Part shown: one piece after another, positions 10,607 to 22,930 of the stretch
How the letters are laid out: each line of letters opens with the position of its first letter
How positions within the stretch are numbered: the stretch's first letter is position 1
NCBI GenBank assembly: GCA_038373885.1
Contig: JAWZYV010012356.1
Coordinates: 62,001-126,000, forward strand
Direction: 5' to 3'
DNA: 64,000 bases
Source of the DNA: Cheiracanthium punctorium
Taxonomy: Eukaryota > Arthropoda > Arachnida > Araneae > Cheiracanthiidae
Position numbers and translations under genes: made by a program
The notes under the pieces: model-generated
Seen by the model: only the letters and a program-made list of their open reading frames with translations
What the model was told of the DNA's origin: nothing
Database searches by the model: none

Positions 10607-11514
10607 TGTTACGAATTTTCCGGGCAATCCGCTGTTCTGGGGCTTAAAATAGTTCAAAATTCTTATTCTACGCTTCAAATAGTTAAATTTCGCTTTTTGT
10701 TGCATCAAAATCGGTCAACTAGAACCGGAGAAACGGAGGACCCATTGTTTTCCTATGGCGGTTCTAGAAATCTCGAGAAATATTGGTCGCTGGCCTTCGG
10801 TAACTTCACTTTTGGGGACTTATTTTTGGCGCCAAATTTGCCAAAAATTGCCCAAAGTCGCCAAGCATGGCGACATTTTGGTCATTTGACGCGATTTTCC
10901 CTTTGTGGCTTATAAAGTTGCTTTTTCAGCATTAAAATCACATAATAGCCTAATAGTTCTCTTCTATGACGTAATCAAAATTCCCGCTTTATGTGGAATC
11001 TTCCAGAAATAGACTCTTCTGGAAGCTTCTTGTAGCTTCTGCGTCGCCTATGAATACAAGCTGTCAGAGGCCCCGGTTCAGTGTGGAGTGATCTCCCGTC
11101 GAGAGCTGATCGAGCTGCCGATGTGTACGGCGCTTTGCTCTGTGATAAAAGCGGTGTTTTCGCGCTTGTTTATGAAGCTTTGAATTTAAGTGCTGTGTGT
11201 AAATTCTTGATTACTGAGTCTTGAGGGACTGTTAGTGTTATCCCTCGAATATTTCCACTAAATTTTTACCTGTGGGTGTGTTTTATTTTGTGTGAGAATT
11301 ACAGCATTTTTCAGAGCTTCGGTACTGAGTGGACTGTTATAAACGAGCTACTGGCCGCTAGTGCCTGTGAATTTTGCATAGTTGATTGTTGGACTAAGTT
11401 CTAGAAGCAATAAAGTTGTGTTCCATCCTGACCAATGGACTTTTACTAGAACTTTCTGCACCAACTAGACTTTAGAATGACGAACCCAAGAAAAAAGCAG
11501 AGTATTCTGAAACA
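10607..11514 (+). mobile_element. gypsy solo LTR, 908 bp
   Basis: It starts TGTTACGAATTTTCCGGG and ends CAGAGTATTCTGAAACA. It matches the 5' LTR at 2885-3513 (which is reversed) at both ends and around the shared block ctcttctatgacgtaatc (10959-10976). ATAT flanks both sides. The U3 part at about 10640-10940 is absent from the other LTR and includes a copy of the GCCAAATTTGGC-type repeat unit. caataaag near 11408 is a plausible poly(A) signal. Confidence 0.85.
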
Positions 11515-11836
11515 ATATACATAAAAGAAAGTACTTAACGTAACGAAAGTGATAATCGAATGCAAATGAACGGACGGACATACACACGAAATATTACGTC
11601 CAGTGGAAAAATTTGCCAATCGTATACCGTGTTCGAGTAAATTTAATCGTCATTGTCTAGTTAAAGCAAAACACTATGCCAAAGGGAGGAATATGCCTTG
11701 GTTTCAGGTTATTTAAATGGAGATTTAAAAAACAAATTTCGAAAATTAAATATGCAGATAATTTTTCTTTCCAATGTCGAAAAGTACAATTGCTTTAGCT
11801 CCGAAACTCTTATTTTACTCACATTTTAATTATTTA

Positions 11837-14391
11837 CTAGCTACTTACCCGTTCTCCGCACGGTAGGAGACGAATATTTTCCTTACACACATATAATTCG
11901 AATTAAACCCAGTGATAGGAATCTCTAATAGTGAAAAATTGCTGGAGTTCTGACGAAAAGCTGACTCCATGAGTGGAAATTTGAGACGATTGCAACATGA
12001 TGACACAAAAACTGCGTCATTGTCACAGGCGATCAGAAAAGTAAGAACTTTACGGTATGCAGACGAAACGTTTCTCTTTCGAAAAATGCCTTATTTGTAC
12101 ATCATATAATTCTCTTTTTTAGGTTTAATTTATAGCATTCATACATACCATATGAATAACTTTACATGATGTTGAATACTATTTTATCTTATCTTGCATT
12201 TCGTAAAGCGTGGACAATGCATTAGCACAGTTATGTTGCAGATGTCTTTATTAAATTTTACTCAAATTTAAAAAACCTACACGAAACAATCGATGCACAT
12301 TGTACGTTCAGAAACCAAAAATGCATCCTGTTTCCGTGCAGATCTTGTCGCTTTCGCAAATGAAAAAATTTGTGACGTAACTTAAGCGGAAAAGCTTATT
12401 ATCCTTACTGAACTCTTAATACAGTAGCACACTTGTTACATAAAACTAACGTTGATCTCACTGCCAATTCACACTAAATAAATAACTAATTTCATATTTT
12501 ATTTTTAACATAGATTAATTGCATAGTGTCAAATTCAATATTAAACAAAATCTGAAATCGTTTCTAGAGCTCTAGGTCTTGTAACTGGAGTAACTGGAAG
12601 ATATATGAAAAAATAAATAGAACTTTAACAAAAAAGTAATTTATATGAAATATTCTAAGCACATTGGATCCCGTTATTCGGAAAGATTCCCCAAACGCCA
12701 TGGGAAGAAAGAGCAATTAATTTCATATTATATTTTGTATTCCTTGCAAGCACCTTTGTTATGTACATGATTGCAATATCATTCTCGTACACGATGCTTA
12801 TCCTATAGTCTCTGGTGATTTATTTTGGATTTTCATTTCATAGTCCTGACTTTTCATACTTTTGAAATTTTGTTGCTTTGCGCATGTGAATAATCGATTA
12901 TCATTTCGCATTACGGCTACCAATTAAATAGTTTTCCATATCGCTTCTTTCACGTTAACGACGTTAATCTGCCTTTTTCTAGTTTTAAAAAAACGCCTAC
13001 AAAGTTTCAATGCTTCAATTTAGACACGCAGAGGGGTTAGGCAAATACGCACCCGACAAATTGCTTCCTTATGTCCGCCGAAGCAGCACATACGTTAGCG
13101 TGTAATATGCTTCTCCGGATAATCTGACAGCAAAACAGAAGACAATGACGTGAAAATGACGTCACACGCGAAGGAAATATGTTAAAATTCTATTTGTTTC
13201 ATATTTAATGCGTTTTCACTTTTTTGGGTCTTAAGAGATGTAGAAATGAGTGGTTTCACTTAATTATTAAATTGAACAACTTAAGTGGCAACAATGGATT
13301 CCGTTGCTACGGAAACTGTAGCAGTGTTAAAAATAGAATATAAAATGATTTATTTATGTTTACTTTGTTAGAACTGCCATTTTGGCGTAATTAACGTCGG
13401 CAGTCGATGGCAAATAGCCAAAATGAATCACACATTAAACTTCACAATAAATGCAATAATTTAAAGGCATTACCAGCTAGTCTAACTGGGTTTTAAAAAT
13501 ATTCTCATTCATCTCAAAGAGTATTCGTATTTATAAAGACTTCCTATTTTATTACACCTTGTTTGGCGGGATTAAAAAATATTATCTATTCATACGCTCG
13601 TAACACCAACTCATATCAATCGGGGCATAGAATTAGCAATACAAATGATAAAGTTTAATTTTCTGAAATTTGGCGGGGTTTCCCTAACTTAAATCAATTT
13701 ATTTAACTTGATGAAAATCATTTAAAATCGCCTTAATAACTGCATTATTTCTGAACAGAAAATTAAAATTTCAGGCTAAATTCTAGTAAAACCTGCACTT
13801 GTTTTTAAAAATACTATTTCTTTACGCTCTCAGTAAATTGCGCCAAGCCTAAAATTGTGTGCAAACCACTAGAATCCACTTTCCCAAATCGCCATAAAAG
13901 CCATTTGTTTTTCGCCAAATTATAAGGTTATGCACTTTAGTCTCTGAAATTTACAAATCCTCTTTCTTTTGCGTATAAAAAATATTGAATTCCTGATCTG
14001 ATTTCCCACGCAGACGATATTTTAATTAAAAAATAACCTAGCAAATATTCAAAACAGAAAAAAAGTATTATTCCTTTATTTTTAATGCAAGAGTGTAAAT
14101 CATTTAATAAATTCGCCAAACATGGCAACCTCGATGCTTATTTCTCACATTTTCACTACAGGGGTTACAATCGCGTAGTTGCGGAGAGCAAAAATTAGTG
14201 TTTTTGACGGGGTTTTTTATCAATATCTCCTAAACTAATTCGAAATTTAAATTAGCGGAAGACCTTCCTCGGAATTTTTCGAATAAGTGGACACCTCGAT
14301 TGAAACTCAACTCCCAGCGGTTTCGGAGAAGATGATGCTACACACAGACAGACAGACAGACGCGCACAGATTTTAATAGTATAGAAGAAGA
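11837..14391 (-). mobile_element. Helitron-like non-autonomous element, 2.55 kb
   Basis: On the minus strand it starts TCTTCTTCTATACTATT after a host A. It ends with a short hairpin (TACCGT / ACGGGTA) and then CTAG before a host T. TC start, CTRR end with a hairpin, and A|T target are Helitron hallmarks. The start end (14200-14391) is clearly related to the corresponding end of the element at 28984-30284, including a GACAGACAGACAGAC run. No Rep/helicase ORF is present. The interior may contain other nested repeats, and its continuity is inferred from the two ends. Confidence 0.62.
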
Positions 14392-14990
14392 TACAAGCTC
14401 GTAAAAAAATCGCGAGGTAGGCCAGAACTCTGGACCTTCACACTTCAACCGTGTACCAATGTTGCAGCGTCGTAGTTAGGGTCACGAGTGACCTTTGCAA
14501 GAATTAAATTTTGCGATTCCTCAGGAATCGCAAGCGCCTACCTCGGGATTATGACCATGACTATAGCCTTGCCTTGCTACAGCCCTTCATATATAATTCT
14601 CTTTAGGATTTAAGCCCTTCAGTGCTCATGTATTGCAGAATTGCATCAGCAATATGAAGAAATGCATCGAAATATACTTAAAGAGAAGTTGCATTAAAAA
14701 AAAAATGAAAGTTATTTTGAATTGGGCAATATCACAACAAGCCTATATTGGAGACCAAATGGCTGACAGTAAACAATTGATTTTATTTTTTATTTTTACT
14801 CAGATACTACACAACAACTGCTTTGCACTTGATTAGTGGTAAGAAAAAGTTACATTTAAAAAATATCATACTTTTGCGTTTAATATAAAACTTTCTGTTA
14901 TAATTTTTAACTGATGCCAAAAATGAATGAAACAAAATTAACCTTACTTTTTTGAAAACAACGATCCGTTTTGCCCACGAAGGTAAATTT
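14392..14990. other. AT-rich sequence with a small inverted repeat
   Basis: ATCGCGAGGTAGGCC (14408-14422) and GCGCCTACCTCGGGAT (14534-14549) face each other, with an inner hairpin GCGATTCCTCAGGAATCGC at 14512-14530. This could be a fold-back repeat of about 150 bp. No gene is seen in the remainder. Confidence 0.45.
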
Positions 14991-14993
14991 ATA

Positions 14994-15878
14994 GGAGTGG
15001 ACACTTCTCTTAGAAAGTTGGATAACGCCGTTGTTGCAAACAGATGGCGCTACGCACACTGGGTAACTGCGCATCTCAGATTGTTTATATTTCCATCGAG
15101 GCGAAGTCAATGGAGATCGTCGAATTAGCAGAACTTTAAAAAAATAAATATATAGACTTATGAACGTCGGATATAATAATTTCTAGTTCTAGGTGTGTTT
15201 TAATTACATAATTGTCTTAGAATACTATTTCGTAATTAATATAGCCAATAATTTTGAAGCGAAGTAATATTATGTATGTAATGCCGTGTTATTATTTCGC
15301 CCAAAAGTTGTATTTTAAGAAATAGTAGTCAATTTAGAAGAATGTAGTATGTGTGAATGCAATCTTTAAAAAGTGTTTATTTGTAATGACGATCACATTC
15401 AAACAAGCAGTATTTACATTTATTTCATGCTGCGACAAATATTAACACAGCTTTAAATTGCCGCTAAAAAACTCATGAATTCTTAGCCATTTTCTAATGT
15501 ATATACCGTGGCAGACGAAAACATCTTTTCTGTGAGCCACGATATACTCGCTCGTTAACAAATATAAACTCAATATTTTAATAATCTTAAGATAGAACAT
15601 TTTTTTTATTTTTTTTTTTATTCATTTGTTACTAAGGCAACCATGTAAGCGAAAGGGAAAAAAATAATTTAAATTTAGTGCTCGCGTTAATAATCTCGTT
15701 CACATGCTAGGTAGGAAAATTAAAAACAGGTAAAATTAGTTATCAATCAGCACTGGAAATGCTTTATTCTTTTGCCGCTAGGATCGCTGCACGTCACTAG
15801 ATTTCCAATGTTTACATAATTGAAACTTATTTGGGGTAACAAAAATTTAGCATAGCAGCTATTGAGAGTGTCCACTCC
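14994..15878. mobile_element. TIR element of about 885 bp, class II, non-coding
   Basis: GGAGTGGACACTTCTC at the left and the reverse complement of GAGAGTGTCCACTCC at the right form a terminal inverted repeat of about 15 bp. TATA flanks both ends, consistent with a TA or TATA duplication. No transposase is visible. The short TIR and TA flank suggest a mariner/Tc1-like MITE, but the family is not recognised. Confidence 0.6.
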
Positions 15879-15939
15879 TATAATATATCTCCGTGGTTTT
15901 GCCTAAGATAATTAACTCAATCAACCTCCCCCCCCCCCA

Positions 15940-15974
<35 letters not shown>

Positions 15975-16560
15975 AAAAAGGAAAGGATTATATTATGTTT
16001 TGCAAAGTTGTTTTATAGCATTTTTCGTAACAATAACTTACAGATGGATGGAGTAACTAGCAGTTTCGTGTCGGGGAAAAAAAAATCGCGAATATACCCA
16101 TATAATATATTTTCAATAAGCGATTATCCTTTTAAAAATATTACAGGTATTTAGAATTTATTATAGATTTGTTTATCATGTTTTAAGCATTAATTTCACT
16201 GTTACGAGCTATCAAATGAAAATGGGTTACATAACCAGTTTTGATTAAAACAGGTATTAACAAAAGGTCAATTTAAATTGTAATTTTAACTCAAATTAAC
16301 AAACGTGTTCTTTATTAATATTTTAAATTAAAATCATACAATAGGCTTTTTTAAAAAACTTTAATCTAATTTATTTCAGTCTCAGTTAATTTGCTGCCAT
16401 TTATTTAGAATTCTTCCGACTTACTTATTTAATAATTAAAAAACAAAACAAAACAAAAAGAAAGTAAGGAATTATTCCATTACTGCGTGATCTACTAATC
16501 TGAAAAACTCGTTTTTTTTTCTTTTTTTTTTCTTGTTTGTTTGTCAGAAATAACGAGTTA
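15879..16560. other. AT-rich sequence with simple repeats
   Basis: C9(AC)n followed by A28 lies at 15927-15979, with T-rich and A-rich runs near 16090 and 16510-16530. No gene is seen. Confidence 0.5.
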
Positions 16561-16579
16561 AATAAAAACTATATGCAAC

Positions 16580-16762
16580 AGAAGAAAAGAAAAATGAGAA
16601 GTTCTTTGTACCTGAGTTCAACGTGAAAGTTGGATTGCCAGACACAGTTCTCAAGGACCTATTCTTGGCACAGGGACAGGGTTCTTCGAGTCTGAGGGCG
16701 GATTCTGTGTCAGAAGTTCCATGCCACTCAGATGAGAATTCTCGGCAGGAAGAATGCCAGGT
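16580..16762 (+). other. possible orphan coding exon or retrogene scrap
   Basis: This stretch is much less AT-rich than its surroundings. It is open in one plus frame, encoding KFFVPEFNVKVGLPDTVLK and then a serine/glutamate-rich tail, and ends in CAG before GTAGCAAG, a possible donor site. An ATG at 16625 gives 69 codons to a stop at 16832. No partner exon with matching phase was found nearby and the product is not recognised. It could be part of a gene mostly outside the readable exons, or transposon-derived. Confidence 0.25.
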
Positions 16763-16997
16763 AGCAAGTTCTCGTATGGAGCATGTGTGTGAGGCAGAGG
16801 AGAGCGAAGCAATCCGTTCATTTCAAATATGAACTGGAAGTTATGGGACTAATGTTTCAAAATAATTCTTGCTCTATATAGTGTTTTAGTTCTTGAACGA
16901 GAGTTCCTCGTTAAAAGATCTTTCTGCGCATTTTTTTCATTTTCTGGATTATTCTGGCTTTTCCTATGGATGCTAGTGATGAAATAGAACGTGGAAG

Positions 16998-18007
16998 TAC
17001 CTTACTTTTCCGAACGTTAGCCTAGTATGCGTTTTTTTTTTTCCCCTTAAAAATTTACCGAAAAGTCAAAACCCACATATAAATAAGAATAAATTTCTTT
17101 TCCCGTTGTTATTCAGATGTGTATATTTGTTTTCATTATTCTGTTATAATTTGCTGTGCGACTTAGCGCAGAATCATTTAGCATATTAACTAAGCCAGCA
17201 ATTAACTATTTAGAAAAAAAAAAAAAACAATTAATTTTTATGAAAGAAAAAATCATTTAATTTAGAATTAATATTTTTCTCTAATTTTTTAAACACAAAC
17301 TAAAGAAAAAAAAGGGATATATTTGACGATATTTAGCAATTTACCGCGCTCGTGCATAATGGACCCCATATTTCTCCCCCCCCCTCCTATATAATTAATG
17401 ATTTCACATTCAAGCCGACCCCTTAATTTAGCTTTAGGAAAAGCTCCTAAAACTCTGGTCTTATATACGATAAAACCTTTAGTAGTCATATAGATTTCCA
17501 GCTAGTTTGTTTATTCTTTTTAATTTATTAAAGTAAACCGGATGTCTCTTTTCGTTAATCGCAAAATTCTATACTGTAAACTGAACAATTTATAAAAAAT
17601 CATAATTTCGATTGTTTATTGATGTACCTTACTTTTCCGAACATTAGCCTAGTATGCGTATTTTTTTTTTCCCTTAAAAATTTACCAAAAAATCAAAACC
17701 CACATAAATCAGAATAAATTTCTTTTCCCGTTGTTATTCTGATGTGCATATTTGTTTTCATTATTCTGTTATAATTTGCTGTGCGACTTTAGCGCAGAAT
17801 CATTTAGCATATTAAATAAGCCAGCAATTAACTATTTAAAAAATAAAACAATTAATTTTTATGAAAGAAAAAAATCATTTAATTTAGAATTAATATTTTT
17901 CTCTTTTTAATTTATTAAAGTAAACCGGATGTCTCCTTTCGTTAATCGCAAAATTCTATACTGTAAACTGAACAATTTATAAAAAATCAGAATTTCGATT
18001 GTTTATT
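16998..18007 (+). repeat. direct tandem duplication, 627 bp + 383 bp copies
   Basis: Copy 1 (16998-17624) and copy 2 (17625-18007) both start TACCTTACTTTTCCGAAC and end GATTGTTTATT. They are nearly identical where they align. Copy 1 has about 235-245 bp more, at about 17282-17516, between two short matching stretches (TTTTTCTCT and TTCTTTTTAAT). Either copy 2 lost this segment after duplication, or copy 1 gained it. Confidence 0.88.
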
Positions 18008-20470
18008 TCAAAGAATTGTCAAAACTAGAGGGAATGTAGATTAAAATTAAGAGAATATGTTGCAACAAATTTAGAACAAACTCAAGAGAAATTTGATGCC
18101 AAAAAACATCTTAGACGTTTGTTTTTTACTTACTGATTTTATCTGTTGTAGACCATGCAAGTCATTTTAGTTATATATATATGACGATTTGTCTTTAAAG
18201 TGATTGCAACACTTATTGAGAAAAATACGTTATTTTATAGACAGTTTCTGAGGATAAAAATAGATGGAAACTATCAGCTCACAGTAAACGTACAATGAAG
18301 GACAAATACAAGAACTCCGCTACTCAATGACGAAAGCATAAAATATAAATTAAGTAATATATAAATAAATTAATGTTTTATATGATTCCATAATTTTTGA
18401 CTTTTATATAATCATGATTGTTCATTTTTATATTAGTAACATTTATTTATAAATATTAAAAAGTTATTAAAATAGATAACCTTTCTGTATTCTGTAAGGT
18501 TATGCAATATTATTTAATAAAGTTTTCAAAAGAAAAAAGCAAATAGTAAACTTCAAACAAAAATATTAGAAAGTATTCAAAAGTTGAAAGACCAGTTTTG
18601 TTTATTTATTTTTAAAGTTTTATTTGCTTACTGTTGAAAGTTTAGTTTTTTTTAATATACTTCCGCATTGATTTTCTGAAACTATTTAAAAATGAATTGA
18701 AACTACCAATAACCATTGTTTAAAAAAGTGCACTGAAAATAATTTATTGTTTATGGTTGTCTCGCAAAATCTTTATTTCGGGGAGGCGAGTGAGGAGGCA
18801 AACATGTGGGCTAAAATGTCTTGATAGAGGGGGTTTTATTTATTTATTTAGAGCTTTCTGTATTTGCTGCTGTACTGTGTTTCAGCAGTTATGAGTTATA
18901 TACAAAATCTGGAAACTGTAAAAAGCTGAATTTTTGCAAATAATTTTTAAAAAGCTAAAACATTTATTTTACTTAAAAAAAACCAAGATTTTATCATAAC
19001 CGCCGGTTTTGAATTTGAAATTTTATTTATCAGATCCTCGTAGTTTTGTAAGAAGTATTGAAGTATTGTGTGTTTCTCTTTAACTCAAATGAGGAATAAT
19101 TTCCTATACATTTTCATAAAAGTTATTTTGAGAAATACTATTTTCGAGACAGGATATTTTTTTTTTCACTTGGTTGATTCTTTTATTAATTAGATATTTT
19201 TGTGAAAGCACTTTAAATAACAATCGTAATGAAAGTTTTATACTTACTTGAAATAAATAATTAAAACTATCTTCATTTTAACTGTGCAATATATTCTGAT
19301 TACAAGAAAGTATTTTCTTTGATTACGCTTAATTTTTTTTTTTTTTTTTTTTTTACTTTTGAGTGCCGAGGAATTTTTTAAAAATCAAGACTATGTTTAT
19401 TAATTTGATTGAACTTTAGAAATTTCTGACTAATATCTGGAAAGAATTGTTCGAAGATTTACTAGTCTTTATGAAGCTAATAAAAATTTTTTTTAGAAGT
19501 ATTTTATCTGTGAAATAAAAATATAAAATTGAATTTAGGTGTAAATACGACAAGTGTCCGCCATTCGGGGGAAAAACAAACTAGGTGTAAACTAAGTAGT
19601 ATTTAGGTTAATTTTCAAGTTGATCACGATTGAGTCTATGTTGATTGTAAAGACGTTCTTTCTAACTGATGTATTTGCTGTTAAAAAAATTTAAGATAAG
19701 TAAACTTTTGTAAAGCACTGCACTTATTCCCTTAAAGGTTTTTATTTCTTTATTTTGCAAATATTTTTGGCATGGTAAAGTTATTGGAGTATTAATGAAG
19801 TTGAGAAATAATTTGATCAAAGAGCTGAGTGAATCAAAGTATAGAAGAGCTTGAAGTGCACCTGGTGTCATGGTTTTATTGTAGTGTTAGTTGGTAATAG
19901 TATGTGTTCTTCAATTCTTTAAATCATGGGCCCAGATATAGTGAATATTCTTATAGCACACTGAATTTTCTTGTATGATTTTGTTCCTTCCCTAAAAGTA
20001 CTCATATCGGCCGGCACTCGTACTCCAAACTACGTTTTGCTTGTGTTTAATTATATTTATAAAGGGACTATTATTAATTATGTAATCAAGGGGTGGAAAA
20101 GGAACATATATAACAAAGGGTTTTCTAATTTTTAAAAAATATTTCTATTACGATATGGTAAAGCGATAATATTTATCTTGAACTTATTTGTTAGGAGGTT
20201 TAGCGTATAATATTATTATAACTCATACATGCTTATTTTTAGTAAAACGTATCATGTGCTGGTTTCAAATATTCTGTTAGTTTTGTAGTGAAACAACTTC
20301 AATAAAAAGATTTAAGTATTTCCATACCTTTTTTATGATAGATTATTTCAATCGGAAATCGTAAAACTAAATTAACTTAGTTGCATGCAATATTAAATAA
20401 TAAAAGTGAAAGTATTTTTTATTGGGTTAAGTAAGTATAAAGTAAATTGAATATTTCATATGCTAATATC
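18008..20470. other. AT-rich intergenic sequence
   Basis: Chance ORFs only, plus poly-T at 19333-19354. No repeat with definable ends was identified by eye. Confidence 0.4.
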
Positions 20471-21067
20471 AGGTTGTAACGAAAGTTCTCCGCCAAATGT
20501 GCTTGAATCAGCTCATGCGGCACCCAGCGATTGAACTTGTGCATGAAGTTTATGTGATGGCTAATGGGCATGGCATTAATGTCTAACTCTTTAGCTAGCT
20601 CTCAAGTGATTAAATACTGATCTTCTTCCACAAGCTCTCGCAGGTGGCCTTCATCAACATCAGTTGGCCGGCCCGATAGCTCTGCTCCTTGAATTTCATA
20701 GACCCTGTTTTTTACCTTTCAGTACCAAACCTTCACAATGCCATATGATACAACATTAGAATCTAAATTACGCACATAATTCTTCTGTGATAACACAACT
20801 TCTGATTTACACACATAATTCGTGACATTCTGTAGCACTTTTTGCAACAGAACTGGAAGCAAATGATGGTTCCAATCCAGTAACGTGATAGTTCCATTTC
20901 AGACACCTTGCACTTAATGATAACGATATTTTTTAACAACACAGTGTTCTAAAGTAAGTATCTTTCTTTCAAATGACAAATATCGTTTCACAAAATATGA
21001 GCAAACACACCAATGTGAACTGTTTGCAGGCGATATTTGTGGTGGCGGGAAACTTTCGTTACAACCT
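20471..21067 (-). mobile_element. mariner-family remnant with transposase catalytic part deleted
   Basis: Inverted repeats AGGTTGTAACGAAAGTT at 20471 and, reversed, at 21067 bound 597 bp. On the minus strand the interior encodes a degraded mariner transposase N-terminus. A helix-turn-helix region resembling RPxxVDExxLRxLVEEDxxxT-TRELAKEL lies near 20690-20590, followed by a match to the WVPHEL linker near 20530-20510. Immediately afterwards comes the end inverted repeat, so the whole DDD catalytic domain is missing. Several stops and indels occur. A clean TA duplication is not seen at the left end. Confidence 0.8.
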
Positions 21068-21590
21068 AATAATAAATCTCTTATTGCATGATGTAAAGTT
21101 GAACTTGTCCTACAGGAAATGAAAAAGATGTATGATTTAAATACTTATATTTATATATTCTACTTAAATTTAGTCGTACTTTTGCTTCCGTTATAAAAAT
21201 TATGCCTTGAGTATGACGTTTCACACACGTACGCACGCAAACACGCATACCACTTCTAAAACATCTACAAATATTTATGTATAATTTATTTTGTACATTA
21301 ATATTTTTACTTTAATAGTATTTAATTTTTTGTGCTTTTTGTTTTATTTTAAATTAAACAAATTTCAAATGTATAATTTGTACTATTATGTATTATATTA
21401 GAAAAAAATTTAAAAAATAACTTTTAGGCAGAGAATTTTTTAATTGAAATTTACATTTAATATTTGTTGCTCACCATCATTTACAAAAATGAAAAATCTA
21501 ATGATTCATATTTTACTTCGCTCTTCTGTAAAAATAATCATATCTAAACATGTAATATCATTCGCTTCTAATGATCTGGCGGATTAATAG
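21068..21590. other. AT-rich sequence upstream of the transporter gene
   Basis: No gene is seen. An alternating (acgc)n-like patch lies near 21228-21250. Confidence 0.4.
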
Positions 21591-21594
21591 GAGA

Positions 21595-21830
21595 AAGCAT
21601 CTATTCCAACACTACCTCAACCTCACGCTGCAGATCACCAAAAACGCACGTGGCTGTATGGGAGGAAAGCCCGCCATTGATTCCGGCAGCAGGGTAGTCT
21701 TGGAGGGAAAGATGAAAATGTCGCGGTTTCATTGCAGGTAGTGCGCATGCGCCACGTCAAGGTAGTGTTATCTGCTTTCACTTTCCCAGCAAGCAGCAGG
21801 CATTTCGAAGTGAGGTGATCAGTGAGTGAG
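21595..21830 (+). promoter_or_regulatory. probable promoter of the amino acid transporter gene
   Basis: Base composition rises sharply in G+C and CpG compared with the flanks. A perfect NRF-1-type palindrome, TGCGCATGCGCC, lies at 21742-21753. TCAGT at 21819-21823 matches the arthropod initiator core. No TATA box is evident. A strong splice donor follows at 22108, and the first coding exon begins at 22931. The placement of the start site is inference. Confidence 0.5.
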
Positions 21831-22107
21831 AATGCTCCAGTGTATCTTTGCTCTTAGATTGTATCCTTCTCTTATAGCCGGATTTTTCTCTTTGAGAGAG
21901 CAGTTTTCTTAATTTTCAAACCAGCTGTTCAGTATTTTACCGCGTCTATAATTCGAGATATCAATGGAGAATCCGTAGACGTGTTTGAAGATTTTTCTGC
22001 CGCCAGCAACGTGATTCACATTTTTCTCATTTATAAGAGAGATCCTTTTTTGTGAAAAGTTATTATTTATTTGGATTTTTGAATTTGTACATAAAACCAT
22101 TTCATTA
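21821..22107 (+). other. probable 5' UTR exon of the transporter gene
   Basis: The stretch ends CATTTCATTA just before a strong donor, GTAAGTATAC. The next acceptor, TTTCTTTCTAG at 22930, precedes the exon with the start codon. There is no long ORF in this stretch. The 5' boundary is uncertain. Confidence 0.45.
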
Positions 22108-22930
22108 GTAAGTATACACTTTTCGTTGGTTATGGACTGTTTTCAATTCCTTTGATGTTTAATATTTTAATTATTTTCCAAGTTAGTGGTGGGCGAGGGG
22201 TCTTTGAATGAGGGTTTCGGTTGAAAGATATGATGCAATCATTGGAGTTAATTGCTCTTAGATAAAGTTATAACGGCTGGAAGTTAGGGGGTCCGCATTA
22301 ATTCACTTTTTGTTTTTTCTTTTCTCAGGTGTACTCAATTGTTGCTTACAACTCTTTTCTTTCTTTCTTATTTTTTTAAATCCCTAAATTGCTTTTTTGA
22401 AAAGGTATTTAAAATGTAATGAGAAATTATGTAATAAATTTATTTTCTTCTAAATATCACGTATTTTTACTGCATAGTATAAGTATAATTTTGTAATTTC
22501 CTTTTGTATTATAACGTTTTGTTGAAATGTGATTTATATTTTGATCATTGTATTAAAAATACTTCAAAATACTAAAATGTTGCTTCAATTAAATTAATAA
22601 TTTCAATTATATGCAAGAAAAAATTGTGAAAATTTGTCACATTGGAACAATTGACACATTTTTTAAACAGTTAGACATTTTAATTATTTTGTCCAATTTT
22701 TTCCTAAGAAATTCGTGGGTATTCATTAAAATTTTAAAATTAACTAAAATTGATAATTTGGAATGTAATTAAACACTATTTAAAATATATCATTTAAATT
22801 TCAAAAGACTATGTACGTAACATTCTTTACCAAAACATTTTAAATTATGTTACAGATAAAAAAGGATTTTGTGTATACTTTTGTTCTATTCTGTTGAATT
22901 AAAGTTTTATCTGTTTTTCTTTCTTTCTAG

